This document shows, one piece after another, positions 1 to 8,348 of a stretch of 64,000 bases of DNA (position 1 is the first letter of the stretch; every line of letters starts with the position of its first letter). The translations under genes and the position numbers were made by a program. The notes under the pieces are model-generated. The model was given only the letters and a program-made list of their open reading frames with translations. It had not been told where the DNA came from and ran no database searches. Source of the DNA: Streptomyces sp. CB01635 (GTDB lineage Bacteria > Actinomycetota > Actinomycetes > Streptomycetales > Streptomycetaceae); contig NZ_NNBL01000003.1 of assembly GCF_002803065.1 (NCBI RefSeq), positions 641,461 through 705,460 on the forward strand, read 5' to 3'.

Positions 1-783
1 GCGCGACGGTGCTCGCTCCGGCGGCCGCGGCAGCCAGGCGGTGGCGCGGCGGCCGAGGAACTCCACCGCCGTGGAGGTGAGCCAGCCGAGGGCGCCGATG
101 GTGGCCATGCCGACGAAGACACCGGGATAGTCGACGACCGTGTAGTCCTGCCAGGTGCGGTAGCCGACCCCGTACTCTCCGGAGATCATCTCCGCGGAGA
201 TCACACAGATCCACGCGACGCCGATGCCCACCGAGAGTCCGCCGAAGATGCCCGGCAGCGCGCCCGGAAGCACCACCGAGAACAGCACCCGCAGCCGGCC
301 GCCGCCCATGGTGAGCACGGCCTCCTCCCACACCGGCGTCAGCGCGCGCACCGCGTGCCGCGTAGACACCAGCACCGGGAAGAAGGCCGCGGTGAAGGTG
401 ATGAACACGATGCCCTGCTCGTTGCTGGGCAGCAGCAGGATCGCGACCGGGACCAGGGCGATCGCCGGGATCGGCCGTGCCACCTCCACCAGCGGGCCGA
501 GCAGATCGGCGGCCCACCGCGACCGCGCGATCGCCGTGCCCGCCGCCACCCCGAGCGCCGCGGCGAGCAGGAAACCGATCACGATGCGGCGCAGGCTGTG
601 GCCCACGTCCTGCCAGTACGGGGCGGTGCCCAGCCGGTCGCCGAAGGCGGACGCCACCTCGCCGACCGTGGGGAACTGGCCGAACCGCAGCCACAGTTCG
701 ACGTCCAGGGAGGTCAGCAGCTGCCACAGTCCGAGGGCCACGGCAAGCGATGCGGCCCGGATCAGCCAGCGGCCCGCGCTCAT
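1..783 (-). CDS. ABC transporter permease, SsuC/TauC type (3' end outside window)
   Basis: Reading from the ATG at 783 toward 1 gives a continuous hydrophobic protein starting MSAGRWLIRAASL. It has several membrane segments and a recognisable inner-membrane-component loop (EEAVLTMGGGRLRVLFSVVL, followed by PGALP), the EAA signature that contacts the ATPase. Family knowledge places it with permeases of the nitrate/sulfonate/taurine uptake class. Its start overlaps the stop of the substrate-binding protein gene as ATGA, so the two are translationally coupled. The reading frame is still open at base 1, so the C-terminus and the expected ATPase gene lie outside. Substrate not determinable from the permease alone. 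Confidence 0.93.
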   Translation of the reverse strand, partial: MSAGRWLIRAASLAVALGLWQLLTSLDVELWLRFGQFPTVGEVASAFGDRLGTAPYWQDVGHSLRRIVIGFLLAAALGVAAGTAIARSRWAADLLGPLVEVARPIPAIALVPVAILLLPSNEQGIVFITFTAAFFPVLVSTRHAVRALTPVWEEAVLTMGGGRLRVLFSVVLPGALPGIFGGLSVGIGVAWICVISAEMISGEYGVGYRTWQDYTVVDYPGVFVGMATIGALGWLTSTAVEFLGRRATAWLPRPPERAPSR

Positions 784-2126
784 GACGCGAGCCCCACGGC
801 GTCCGCGTAGCTGACGACGCGCGCACCGGCGTGCCGTTCCACGTACGTCCTCGCGTGGCTCGGAGTGACGAAGGCGCGCAGGTCGGACCCGTTCGCGACC
901 CACACCGACTTGTCGGCGAACCAAAGGGTGCCGGTCAGCGCGTCCGGAACGTATGCGGCCCGCACCTCGGCGCCCTTCGCGGCTTTCAGGAGCTGCTTCG
1001 GACTGTCGAAGGTGCGCGTGGTGCCCTGTCCCTTCAGCCACAGCTCCGACTTGGCGCCGCCCGCCTTCGGATACGAGGGTGTGTGCCCGGCCCGCTTCAG
1101 CGGCTCCGGGTCGACGAAGGAGTCCACGTCGACGTCGCCCACCAGGTTGGCGGCCTTCAGGATCGGTACGTCCTTCTTCAGCGCGGCGATCAGCTCCGGC
1201 CGCAGCGCCGGGTCGAACGTGGCGATGCCGTGGGCACCGTTGTAGAGATAGACCGCCTCGGCCGGCAGCCCGGTCTCCTTGGCCACCGACTCGGCGGCGG
1301 CCACCGGCCGCTTGCGGAGATGGTCGGTGGCCCGCCGCTGAGCCTGGAGGAAGTCGTCGAGGACCCCGGCGCGCCCCTCGGCGAACTTCTCCCGGACGGT
1401 GACACCGTGGAACGTCGGCAGATTCAGGTCGGCCCCGTCGTACAGGGCCTGCGCCTTGCCCTCGTAGGTCAACTGGCCCGGCCACGCGACGAACTGGGAG
1501 AGCGCGTCGACGCTGCCCCCGGTCAGGGCGGAAGCGCCCACGCTGGGCTGCTGGTTGAGCTTGCTGATGCCCTTCTCCGGGTCGATCCCGGCTTCCTTCA
1601 GGGCCCGTACCAGCGTGCCGTCGGCGGCCGATCCGACGCTGGTGGACACCTTCTTGCCGCGCAGGTCGTCCAGTGACCGCAGTGGTGAACCAGGCGTGGT
1701 GACAATGGTGTTGAGGCCACCGTGCAGGTTGTATCCGGTGACCGAGACCAGCCGAGTCGGCTGCCCCAGCTGCTTGCCCCGGGCCGCGTTGATCAGGAGT
1801 GGGAAGTCACCCATCGACCCGATGTCGATCTTCCCGGCGGTCATCTGGGCGGTGATCGGGGCGCCGGTCGCGTAGTCCTGCCATTTCACTTTGTAGGTCT
1901 TGCCGTCCTTCCTCCCCCGGGCCGCGAGTTCCTCCTCGAAGTAGCCGAGCGAGCGCAGCAGCGTTCCGGCGGTGACGGTGTTGATGGTCTTCGACTGGTA
2001 TCCGACGGTCACCGTGACGGTGTGGGAGTCCTCGGCCCCTGCCGCGCCACCGCACGCCGTGGCAAGGGGCAGCAGGAGGGCGAGCGGCAGCAGCCGGGCG
2101 AGTGGAGCAACGAGCTTATATGGCAC
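780..2126 (-). CDS. ABC transporter substrate-binding lipoprotein (SsuA/TauA/NMT1-like)
   Basis: 448 aa from a GTG start. The frame is open further upstream, but the hydrophobic stretch LPLALLLPLATAC, a lipoprotein signal ending in a Cys, sits 10-25 residues after this GTG, and an AAAGG precedes it. The mature part has the type II periplasmic-binding pattern of the aliphatic sulfonate/nitrate/thiamine-precursor family (GYQSKTINTV near the N-terminus, TAGKIDIGSMGDFP, then a LDDLRGKKV segment that opens the second lobe). It lies 14 bp after the ferredoxin gene and overlaps the permease gene by 4 bp, so one operon is likely. The ligand is unknown. Coupling to a ferredoxin suggests that the imported compound is handled by a redox enzyme encoded beyond the left edge (inference). 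Confidence 0.9.
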   Translation of the reverse strand: MPYKLVAPLARLLPLALLLPLATACGGAAGAEDSHTVTVTVGYQSKTINTVTAGTLLRSLGYFEEELAARGRKDGKTYKVKWQDYATGAPITAQMTAGKIDIGSMGDFPLLINAARGKQLGQPTRLVSVTGYNLHGGLNTIVTTPGSPLRSLDDLRGKKVSTSVGSAADGTLVRALKEAGIDPEKGISKLNQQPSVGASALTGGSVDALSQFVAWPGQLTYEGKAQALYDGADLNLPTFHGVTVREKFAEGRAGVLDDFLQAQRRATDHLRKRPVAAAESVAKETGLPAEAVYLYNGAHGIATFDPALRPELIAALKKDVPILKAANLVGDVDVDSFVDPEPLKRAGHTPSYPKAGGAKSELWLKGQGTTRTFDSPKQLLKAAKGAEVRAAYVPDALTGTLWFADKSVWVANGSDLRAFVTPSHARTYVERHAGARVVSYADAVGLAS

Positions 2127-2140
2127 GGCAGTTGGGCCTT

Positions 2141-2368
2141 TCACCGAAGCAGGTAGGGCATGTTGACGGTGACCGCTCCGGTGGGGCACCGGGCCGCACA
2201 CGGGCCGCAGTACCAGCACTCGTCGACATGCATGTACGCCTTGCCGTTGTCCTCGCGGATCGCGAGCGAGTCGAGCGGACACATGTCTACGCAGAGCGTG
2301 CAGCCGTCGATACACCGCGACTCGTCGATGGTCACGGGTACGTCGGCGCGCTGCGGGACAACAGGCAT
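2141..2368 (-). CDS. Ferredoxin, 2x[4Fe-4S], AprB-like small iron-sulfur protein
   Basis: 75 aa. Eight cysteines form two cluster motifs: C19, C23, C26, C30-Pro and C51, C54, C57, C61-Pro. Tyr and Trp lie around the second motif (CWYCGPC), the arrangement seen in ferredoxin-like small subunits resembling adenylylsulfate reductase beta. It starts at ATG 2368 with a GGAG six bases upstream. It is sandwiched between the regulator and the transporter genes on the same strand. It probably carries electrons for a flavoprotein reductase or oxidase; no such partner is inside the window, so this is inference. Confidence 0.9.
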   Translation of the reverse strand: MPVVPQRADVPVTIDESRCIDGCTLCVDMCPLDSLAIREDNGKAYMHVDECWYCGPCAARCPTGAVTVNMPYLLR

Positions 2369-2409
2369 GACTGTCTCCAGGGAGGGCGGTAGCAGGAAGG
2401 TGGGGTGGG

Positions 2410-3180
2410 TCAGGCTGAGTGGCGGCGCAGGACGCCGCTCATGGTGATGCGGTCGCCGCGGAAGCGGATGAACTCCAGGTCCACGGGCCGCCCGTCGGGC
2501 AGATGAGTGAGTCGCTCCAGCATCAGAACGGCACTCCCGCGCGGGGCCTCGAGGACCGCGGCGGAGTGCGCGTCGGCGTTCACGGCTTCGAGAGTGATCT
2601 CGGCATGCCCCAGCGGGCCGCCGGTGAGCGTCTCCAGGAGCCGGAACACGTCGGTGTTCTCCAGGTCGCAGCCGAGCAGCTCGCCGCCCAGATCCATGGG
2701 CAGATACGACAGGTCCAGGGAGAGCGGCAGCCCGTTGAGGCGCCGCAGCCGCTCGATACAGAGCACGTCGGTGTGGTCGGGCAGTCCGAGCCGGCGTGCC
2801 ACCGGGCCGGGAGCGCTGACCGGTCCGACGGTACGGACCTCGTTGGTGACCCGGCCGTGCTCGTGCAGGGTCTCGGCCAGGCCTTGCAGCCGGTCGAGAC
2901 CGTGCGGGTACTTCTCGCAGACCACGACGGTGCCGACGCCGGCCTTGCGCTCCACGAGCTGCTCGCCGCGCAGCAGGTCGAGGGCCTGCCGGACGGTGTT
3001 GCGGCTGGCCCGGTAGTCGGCGGCGATGATGTCCTCCAGAGGGAGGACACCGCGCGGGAACCCGCCCGACAGGATCTGGTGGCGCAGCAGATCCGCGAGC
3101 TGCCGGGCCTGGTCCGCACGCAGCCGCCGACGGCGCGCGGCGGCGACCGGAAGCGAGGCGGGGATACGTTCGGCTGGCAT
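2410..3180 (-). CDS. GntR-family transcriptional regulator with UTRA domain
   Basis: 256 aa from ATG 3180. Residues about 15-85 form the winged-helix GntR DNA-binding domain (ADQARQLADLLRHQILSGGF, then LPLEDIIAADYRASRNTVRQALD). Residues about 100-250 match the UTRA effector domain of the HutC subfamily (DVLCIERLRRLNGLPLSLDL and a C-terminal VDLEFIRFRGDR). UTRA domains bind small organic effectors. As the first gene of the minus-strand set it most likely controls the ferredoxin/ABC uptake genes that follow 41 bp downstream. The effector is unknown. Confidence 0.9.
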   Translation of the reverse strand: MPAERIPASLPVAAARRRRLRADQARQLADLLRHQILSGGFPRGVLPLEDIIAADYRASRNTVRQALDLLRGEQLVERKAGVGTVVVCEKYPHGLDRLQGLAETLHEHGRVTNEVRTVGPVSAPGPVARRLGLPDHTDVLCIERLRRLNGLPLSLDLSYLPMDLGGELLGCDLENTDVFRLLETLTGGPLGHAEITLEAVNADAHSAAVLEAPRGSAVLMLERLTHLPDGRPVDLEFIRFRGDRITMSGVLRRHSA

Positions 3181-3404
3181 GGCAGGGAACGTACCGGCGC
3201 CGCGGCTCCGGTGGTGTTGCGGCAGCATTGCGCCACCTGACGGCTCCAGTCGCACCGCTCTGACCTGCTGAATCGCCGGCCGACGACCAAGATCTGCCAC
3301 TTGACCGCCCAGCACGTGGACAGCGGTCCGTCGCGCAGGGCAGGGAGGAGCGGTCGCCCGGCTCGCCCCGGCGCGGCGGCGAGCGACGATGGAGCGCGGG
3401 GCCG

Positions 3405-3843
3405 GTTCGGGGGGGCAGGTGCTGGGAGGTACCCGTGGAGCACGCCCGAACAACCGACTTACCGATCGTGGGCGCCGGGCTGGTCGACATCTGCGCGGCC
3501 GCACCGCGCACGTGGTGCTGCTGTACGGCGCCGACGCCGCCGGCCTGGCGGAGGCCGCCGAGACCGTCCGGGCCGAAGGGCTGCCACCGACGGCCGACGG
3601 GACCGGCCCGGACACGGTCGCCGTCCTCGCCCGTGAAGCCGGGCCAACTGACCTCGACACCTCGACCCCTGGCTGTTGCCGGATACCGCGACGCCGCAGG
3701 GGAGTTCGCCCGGCTCTACCGCCCCGACGGTCCGACCGGGTTCGTCGTACGCCCCGACGGATACCTCGGCACCCGCTTCCCCCCCTCGCAGACGCGGCGG
3801 CGGCCTTGTCCGAGTACCTGGCGGAGCTGTCGCCGCCGACGTG
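3405..3843 (+). pseudogene. Remnant of FAD-dependent aromatic hydroxylase, C-terminal thioredoxin-like domain
   Basis: No single frame is intact, but two frames joined together read like the C-terminal end of PheA/UbiH-type FAD monooxygenases: one gives GRTAHVVLLYGADAAGLAEA at about 3510-3565, the next gives YRDAAGEFARLYRP and GFVVRPDGYLGTRFPP at about 3680-3785, and the first frame resumes with LADAAAALSEYLAEL to a stop at 3843. At least two frameshifts separate these pieces and the FAD-binding N-terminal two-thirds is absent. It lies alone between the GntR regulator and the YjdF-like gene. An alignment to the family's last 100 residues would settle it. Confidence 0.5.
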
Positions 3844-3944
3844 ATCACCACCGCCACTCGCCCACTCCTGGTTGAGTAGCCGTACTCAGGCCACCCGGCT
3901 TCCGGGCCGCCACGATGAGGCGACCGAGAAGAAGGAGTGCCCCG

Positions 3945-4613
3945 ATGTCCCTGATCGCAGCTGCCCGTCGCCGCGCGGCGAACACTCCGGCCCCCTCGCC
4001 GGCCCCGTCGCCGGTGCTGCCCCGTGTCTGCGTCGCCGTCGTGGTCGCGGGGGTCGCCCTCTCCGCCTGGGCACCGCACGACCGCACGACCTGGCTGCTG
4101 GAAGTGGTGTGGGTACTGATCGGACTGCCGCTGGTCGTCCTGACCTGGCGACGCTTTCAGCTGTCGGGGCTGCTGTGCTGTCTGCTCGCCGCGCACGCGC
4201 TGGTGCTCGCTCTGGGCGGGCACTACACGTACGCCCAGGTGCCGTTGGGTGAATGGGTTCAGGACGGACTGGGGCTTTCCCGGAATCCCTACGACCGGTT
4301 CGGACACCTGATGCAGGGCTTCGTACCGGCCATCCTGGTACGGGAGTTGCTGATCCGCACGTCTTCGTTGCGCGGCAGCCGATGGCTGGCACCGCTGACG
4401 GTCTGCGCGTGCCTGGCGTTCAGCGCGGCCTTCGAGATGTTCGAGTGGGCGGCGGCCGTCATCGGCGGGCAGGCGGCGGACGCCTTCCTGGCCACGCAGG
4501 GCGATGTGTGGGACACCCAATGGGACATGTTCTGCGCGCTGATCGGTGCCACGGTCTCGCTGCTGCTGCTCAGCAAGTGGCACGACAGCCGGCTGAACCG
4601 CCTGGCCGTCTGA
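3945..4613 (+). CDS. YjdF-like (DUF2238) integral membrane protein
   Basis: 222 aa. ATG 3945 is chosen over the in-frame ATG 3915 because AAGGAG lies eight bases before it. Five to six hydrophobic segments are visible. Conserved family stretches include NPYDRFGHLMQGFVPAIL, AFSAAFEMFEWAAA and GDVWDTQWDMFCALIGA. The embedded His, Glu and Asp residues within membrane segments are typical of DUF2238/YjdF proteins, whose biochemical function is not established. It is convergent with the CMD-fold gene; a hairpin separates the two. Confidence 0.88.
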   Translation: MSLIAAARRRAANTPAPSPAPSPVLPRVCVAVVVAGVALSAWAPHDRTTWLLEVVWVLIGLPLVVLTWRRFQLSGLLCCLLAAHALVLALGGHYTYAQVPLGEWVQDGLGLSRNPYDRFGHLMQGFVPAILVRELLIRTSSLRGSRWLAPLTVCACLAFSAAFEMFEWAAAVIGGQAADAFLATQGDVWDTQWDMFCALIGATVSLLLLSKWHDSRLNRLAV

Positions 4614-4662
4614 CGTCGGAGCGTCACTTCAGAGCCGTCAAGCGCGCTTGAGACACACCTGA

Positions 4663-4693
4663 GCCGGCCCGGATCGAAGGATCCAGGACCGGC
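4663..4693. terminator. Hairpin between convergent genes
   Basis: Arms GCCGGCCCGGATC (4663-4675) and GATCCAGGACCGGC (4680-4693) pair with one mismatch and one bulge around a GAAG loop. No T-run follows, as is usual for Streptomyces terminators. A separate perfect 14-bp palindrome, TCAAGCGCGCTTGA, lies at 4638-4651. Both sit between the 3' ends of two convergent genes, so bidirectional termination is the likely role. Confidence 0.55.
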
Positions 4694-4710
4694 CCAGACG
4701 CACCTGCCGA

Positions 4711-5196
4711 TCAGTTCGCGACGGTGGCGAGGCTGCCCGGTTCGTAGGAGCCGCCCTGGTTGTTCAGGATCACGCCGAGCCGGTTGGTCGCGTTGATCAC
4801 CGCGATCAGTGAGACCAGCGCGATGGCCTGGTCCTCGTCGTAGTGCTTGCGGACCTGCGCCCACGTCTCGTCGGACACACCACGGCCGTTGTCGGCGATG
4901 CGCGTGCCTTCTTCGGTGAGCGCCAGCGCGGCGCGCTCGGCCTCGGTGAACACGGTGGAGTGGCGCCAGGCCGCGACCAGGTTCAGGCGGGCAAGGGTCT
5001 CGCCGCCGGCCGCGGCGTCCTTGCCGTGGATGTCGACGCAGAAACCGCAGCCGTTGATCTGGCTGGCGCGCAGCTGTACCAGCTCCTGGGCGGTCTTCGG
5101 CAGCGGCGATTCCTGGATCACCTGGCTGACGGCGTAGATCCGCTTGCCGATCCTGGTACCGATCTCGTTGCCGAAAAGGTTCATACGGAGTTCCAT
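4711..5196 (-). CDS. Carboxymuconolactone decarboxylase/AhpD-fold protein (ECF41-associated)
   Basis: 161 aa from ATG 5196, which is preceded by GAGGAG at good spacing. It carries the AhpD core: ELVQLRASQINGCGFCVDIH, with the CxxC pair (CGFC) and a following His that form the redox/proton-relay centre in this fold. Length and pattern fit the small CMD-family proteins typed as AhpD-like peroxidases. It is divergently transcribed from an ECF41 sigma factor, and CMD-type proteins are the best-known genomic partners of ECF41 factors. Its promoter matches the ECF41 signature, so it is the probable direct target of that sigma factor. Substrate unknown. Confidence 0.92.
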   Translation of the reverse strand: MELRMNLFGNEIGTRIGKRIYAVSQVIQESPLPKTAQELVQLRASQINGCGFCVDIHGKDAAAGGETLARLNLVAAWRHSTVFTEAERAALALTEEGTRIADNGRGVSDETWAQVRKHYDEDQAIALVSLIAVINATNRLGVILNNQGGSYEPGSLATVAN

Positions 5197-5264
5197 GACG
5201 GTGTCTCCTCAGTCGTGCATCGCATGCCGTGCGCATCGTTCGCGCGGCAGCCTGACAAACACGA

Positions 5265-5291
5265 GATGCCGCCCGACCGGATCCTGTGACA
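5265..5291 (-). promoter_or_regulatory. ECF41-type promoter of the CMD-fold gene
   Basis: Read on the minus strand: TGTCACA (5291-5285), 16 bases, then CATC (5268-5265), about 70 bases before the start codon. The published ECF41 signature is TGTCACA, about 16 bases, CGTC; the -10 part here differs in one base. Confidence 0.72.
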
Positions 5292-5325
5292 GCGCGGCGA
5301 TGTGACGTAGACCACCGGTCTCGGG

Positions 5326-5352
5326 TGTCACAAGACGGTGAGGGGCGGCGTC
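5326..5352 (+). promoter_or_regulatory. ECF41-type autoregulatory promoter of the sigma-factor gene
   Basis: TGTCACA (5326-5332), exactly 16 bases, then CGTC (5349-5352), 42 bases before the ATG of the ECF41 gene. This is a full match to the known ECF41 signature and implies that the sigma factor transcribes its own gene. Confidence 0.8.
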
Positions 5353-5394
5353 TTGTGCGTGACACGGTCGTGAGAGAACAGACAGGAGCCGGCA

Positions 5395-6321
5395 ATGAGT
5401 GAGCCCACCGAGCGATGCACCGACACGGCCGACGGCCACGCTCGCGACAGCCGCACGGACACCGCCACCCAGGCGTTCGTCGCCCATCGCAATCTGCTGT
5501 TCACCGTCGCCTACGAGATGCTCGGCTCGGCGGCCGACGCGGAGGACGCCCTGCAGGAGACGTGGCTGCGCTGGGCGGACGTCGACCTCGACACGGTGCG
5601 GGACCACCGGGCCTACCTGGTCCGCATCACCACGCGCCAGGCGCTGAGCCGACTGCGTACGCTCCGCCGCCGTAAGGAGTCCTACGTCGGCCCCTGGCTG
5701 CCCGAGCCGCTGCTCACCGCGCCGGACGTGGCGGAGGACGTCGAGCTGGCCGACAGCGTCTCGATGGCGATGCTGCTGGTACTGGAGACACTCGCGCCGA
5801 CCGAACGCGCGGTGTTCGTGCTGCGCGAGGTGTTCGATCTGGGATACGACGAGATCGCGGAAGCCGTCGACAAGAGCCCGGCCGCGGTCCGCCAGATCGC
5901 ACACCGGGCACGGGCCCACGTGGCGGCACGCCGGCCGCGCGAGGTCATCTCCCCGGCCGAGACGCGTGGCGTGCTCGCCGCCTTCCAGCAGGCGATCGAG
6001 ACGGGCGACCTCAAGACCCTGCTCGACATGATCGCGCCGGACGTCGTGCTGCTGACCGACGGCGGCGGAGTCGTGCGGGCCGCGCTGGTGCCCGTCGTGG
6101 GCGCCGACGAGGTGGCCCAGGTGCTGGGCAGGATCGACGCCGCGATGTCCCTCGTCCCGGCACAGGTCAATGGATACCCGGCGCTCGTTCTGCGGCGCGG
6201 CAGCGACATCGACACCGTCATGGCGGTGCACATCGACAACGGCCTCATCACCGGGCTCTACGCCGTGCGCAACCCCGAGAAGCTGTCGCGCATCGACCGC
6301 GAAACCGCCGTGAGCCGCTGA
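5395..6321 (+). CDS. RNA polymerase sigma factor, ECF41 family (SigJ-like) with SnoaL-like C-terminal domain
   Basis: 308 aa from ATG 5395 (GGAG nearby). Sigma region 2 is at about residues 25-70 (NLLFTVAYEMLGSAADAEDA) and region 4 at about 130-185 (LAPTERAVFVLREVFDLGYD, then AEAVDKSPAAVRQIAHRARA). The remaining ~120 residues form the NTF2/SnoaL-like extension. All three ECF41 hallmarks are present: WLPEPLL between the sigma domains, DGGG in the extension, and NGYPALVL near the end. In ECF41 factors the extension controls activity in place of a membrane anti-sigma factor; none is seen here. It is divergent from the CMD-fold gene, and both promoters carry its own recognition pattern. Confidence 0.95.
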   Translation: MSEPTERCTDTADGHARDSRTDTATQAFVAHRNLLFTVAYEMLGSAADAEDALQETWLRWADVDLDTVRDHRAYLVRITTRQALSRLRTLRRRKESYVGPWLPEPLLTAPDVAEDVELADSVSMAMLLVLETLAPTERAVFVLREVFDLGYDEIAEAVDKSPAAVRQIAHRARAHVAARRPREVISPAETRGVLAAFQQAIETGDLKTLLDMIAPDVVLLTDGGGVVRAALVPVVGADEVAQVLGRIDAAMSLVPAQVNGYPALVLRRGSDIDTVMAVHIDNGLITGLYAVRNPEKLSRIDRETAVSR

Positions 6322-6365
6322 CCCCGTGGGGAAACTCCGGCCGCGTCGGACCGGTCGCCCGCAGG

Positions 6366-8348
6366 TCACGCGGGCTCGGACGCGGGTGGCCGGGTGGGGC
6401 CGGGGAGCTGGGCGGGGCGTGCGTGTTCGTACTGGTCGGCCTGGAGGCGGTACATGTGTGCGTAGCGGCTGGCGGGTTCGGCGGCGAACAGCTCGGCGTG
6501 GCTGCCCTCCTCGATCAGCCGGCCCTCGTCCAGCACGAAGATGCGGTCGACACGGCGCACCGCGGCCATGCGGTGGGTGACCAGGACGATGATGCGGTCC
6601 GGGCCTGCGAGGCCGAGGATCTGGTCGAAGGCGCGCTGCTCCGCGTCCGGGTCCAGGGCGGATGTCGGCTCGTCGACGATGACCAGGCAGGCGTCGCGGA
6701 AGTGGGCGCGGGCCAGGCCGATCTTCTGCCACTGTCCGCCGCTCAGGTCACTGGCGCCGCGGAAGTTCTTGCCCAGCAGGGTGTTCATGCCGTGAGGGAG
6801 TCCGGCGATGTCGCGGTCCGCTCCGGCGTACGCGGCGGAGGTGCGCAGGTCTTCGTCGGTGACGTCGCGGTCCGGCTGGCCGATGCGGATGTTGGCCGCG
6901 GCCGTGAAGGGCCAGCGCTCGAAGGTCTGGGTGAGCAGGCTGACGTGGCCGAAGAGCTGTCGGCGGTCGGCCTCGGAGATGTCCACGTCGTCCCAGTGGA
7001 TATGGCCCTCTCCGGGTAAGTGCAGGCCGGACAGCAGGCGCACGAGGGTCGACTTGCCGGAGCCGTTGGGGCCCACGAGGGCGATGACGCTGCCGAGTTC
7101 GACGCTGAAGGAGACGCTGTCGACGGCCGGTTCGTCCCGGCCGGGGTAGCGGAAGGAGACGTTGTCGAGGCGGATGGACCGCGGGCGAGCGGGCAGGGCG
7201 AGGCCGCCCTCGGGGATCGCCAGGTCCTCGGCTTTCTTCAGGAAGTCGGTGAGGTCATGCACGTACAGGGACTGCTCGTGCAGCTGGCTCATGGTGTTCA
7301 CCAGCGCACCGATGCCGGCGGAGCCCGCGTTGATGGCCATGATCGCCGTGCCGAAAACGGCGACGCTCATGCGGCCGGTCAGGCACAGCCCGATCATCAC
7401 CGTGAAGGTGAGCGCGTATCCGAGCCCGGACAGCGCGGACGCGGCCAGTTCGGTACGGGCCTTGTCCTTGGCCAATCGCGCCTGTTCGCTCTCGGCCGTG
7501 TGCGCCATGATCCGGTAGTGGCGCAGCAGGAACGCGCCCACGTGGTGCACTCGCACCTCCAGGGCCGCGGTCACCGAGGTGAGGAGATTGGACAACACCC
7601 GGCTGGCCCGCAGGTGTTCGATCCAGGTCATCGTCGAGAAGTAGCGCTGCTGGGCCACGCGCATCACACCCCAGCCGCGTGGCGCGACGATCAGGAACAG
7701 CATGGGCAGCAGGGCCGGATTGAGTACGGAGAGCACACCGCCCGCGGCGACCAGCGCCAGCACGCTGTTGATCGCCGCGACGCTGGAACCGATCATGTGG
7801 CGGGCTTCGTTGGCCCCGTACTGGGCCCGGTCGATCAACTCACGGAACGTGCCGTCCTCGATCGCCGACATCTCGACCCGCTGGCATGCCGCCAAGTACT
7901 GCTCGGACGCGGCGCGTTCGACCTTGGGCTCCAGGCTCCCGGCTGCCGCGGTGGACCGGGAGGCGAGCAGCGCGTTGGCGGCCAGGACGACGGCGGTCAT
8001 CACCACGGCGGGCAAGGCGTCGCGCAGACCTCGCACGTCGGTGCCGGTGGCGACGACGGCGTGCAAGGCGGCGTTCACGGCCAGCAACTTGAGTGCGGCC
8101 GCGATGCCTTGGCCCACTTCCGTCACTCCTACGGTGATCAGTGAGCGTCGATCCGTGTGCCAGGCCAGTCGCACGGTCTGCAACACAAGATGCGGCAGCG
8201 ACTTCAGCGCACTCCACAGCGTGAGGTCGAGGCGGGCGTACTCGTGCTTGCTCCAGCCCGCGTCGTAGCGCAACGGCCCGCCGAACAACTCCCTCTCACT
8301 GGCCGAGACAACGGGAGCCCCCGGCTCCGGACGGCGCAACAGCCTCAT
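6366..8348 (-). CDS. ABC transporter, fused permease and ATPase (exporter half); contains a TTA codon
   Basis: 660 aa. About the first 400 residues hold several membrane segments (for example LPAVVMTAVVLAANALLA and LTFTVMIGLCLTG). The ATPase follows: Walker A LVGPNGSGKST, Q-loop, signature LSGGQWQKIGLARA, Walker B CLVIVDEPTSALD and switch His in VTHRMAA. A homodimer or heterodimer exporting a lipid, peptide or small metabolite is the usual role; no substrate clue is nearby. ATG 8348 is chosen because it overlaps the stop of a 14-codon leader ORF that has an excellent ribosome site. Codon 444 (7019-7017) is TTA, the only TTA I noticed in the window, so translation may depend on the bldA tRNA. 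Confidence 0.93.
   Translation of the reverse strand: MRLLRRPEPGAPVVSASERELFGGPLRYDAGWSKHEYARLDLTLWSALKSLPHLVLQTVRLAWHTDRRSLITVGVTEVGQGIAAALKLLAVNAALHAVVATGTDVRGLRDALPAVVMTAVVLAANALLASRSTAAAGSLEPKVERAASEQYLAACQRVEMSAIEDGTFRELIDRAQYGANEARHMIGSSVAAINSVLALVAAGGVLSVLNPALLPMLFLIVAPRGWGVMRVAQQRYFSTMTWIEHLRASRVLSNLLTSVTAALEVRVHHVGAFLLRHYRIMAHTAESEQARLAKDKARTELAASALSGLGYALTFTVMIGLCLTGRMSVAVFGTAIMAINAGSAGIGALVNTMSQLHEQSLYVHDLTDFLKKAEDLAIPEGGLALPARPRSIRLDNVSFRYPGRDEPAVDSVSFSVELGSVIALVGPNGSGKSTLVRLLSGLHLPGEGHIHWDDVDISEADRRQLFGHVSLLTQTFERWPFTAAANIRIGQPDRDVTDEDLRTSAAYAGADRDIAGLPHGMNTLLGKNFRGASDLSGGQWQKIGLARAHFRDACLVIVDEPTSALDPDAEQRAFDQILGLAGPDRIIVLVTHRMAAVRRVDRIFVLDEGRLIEEGSHAELFAAEPASRYAHMYRLQADQYEHARPAQLPGPTRPPASEPA

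Noticed and set aside
831..1676. Long plus-strand open frame opposite the substrate-binding protein gene
   Set aside because: Shadow frame caused by GC-rich third positions; no known motif, no ribosome site, and the minus-strand frame has clear lipoprotein and binding-protein features.
3945..4613. YjdF-like gene start at ATG 3915
   Set aside because: No ribosome site; the AAGGAG eight bases before ATG 3945 is much better.
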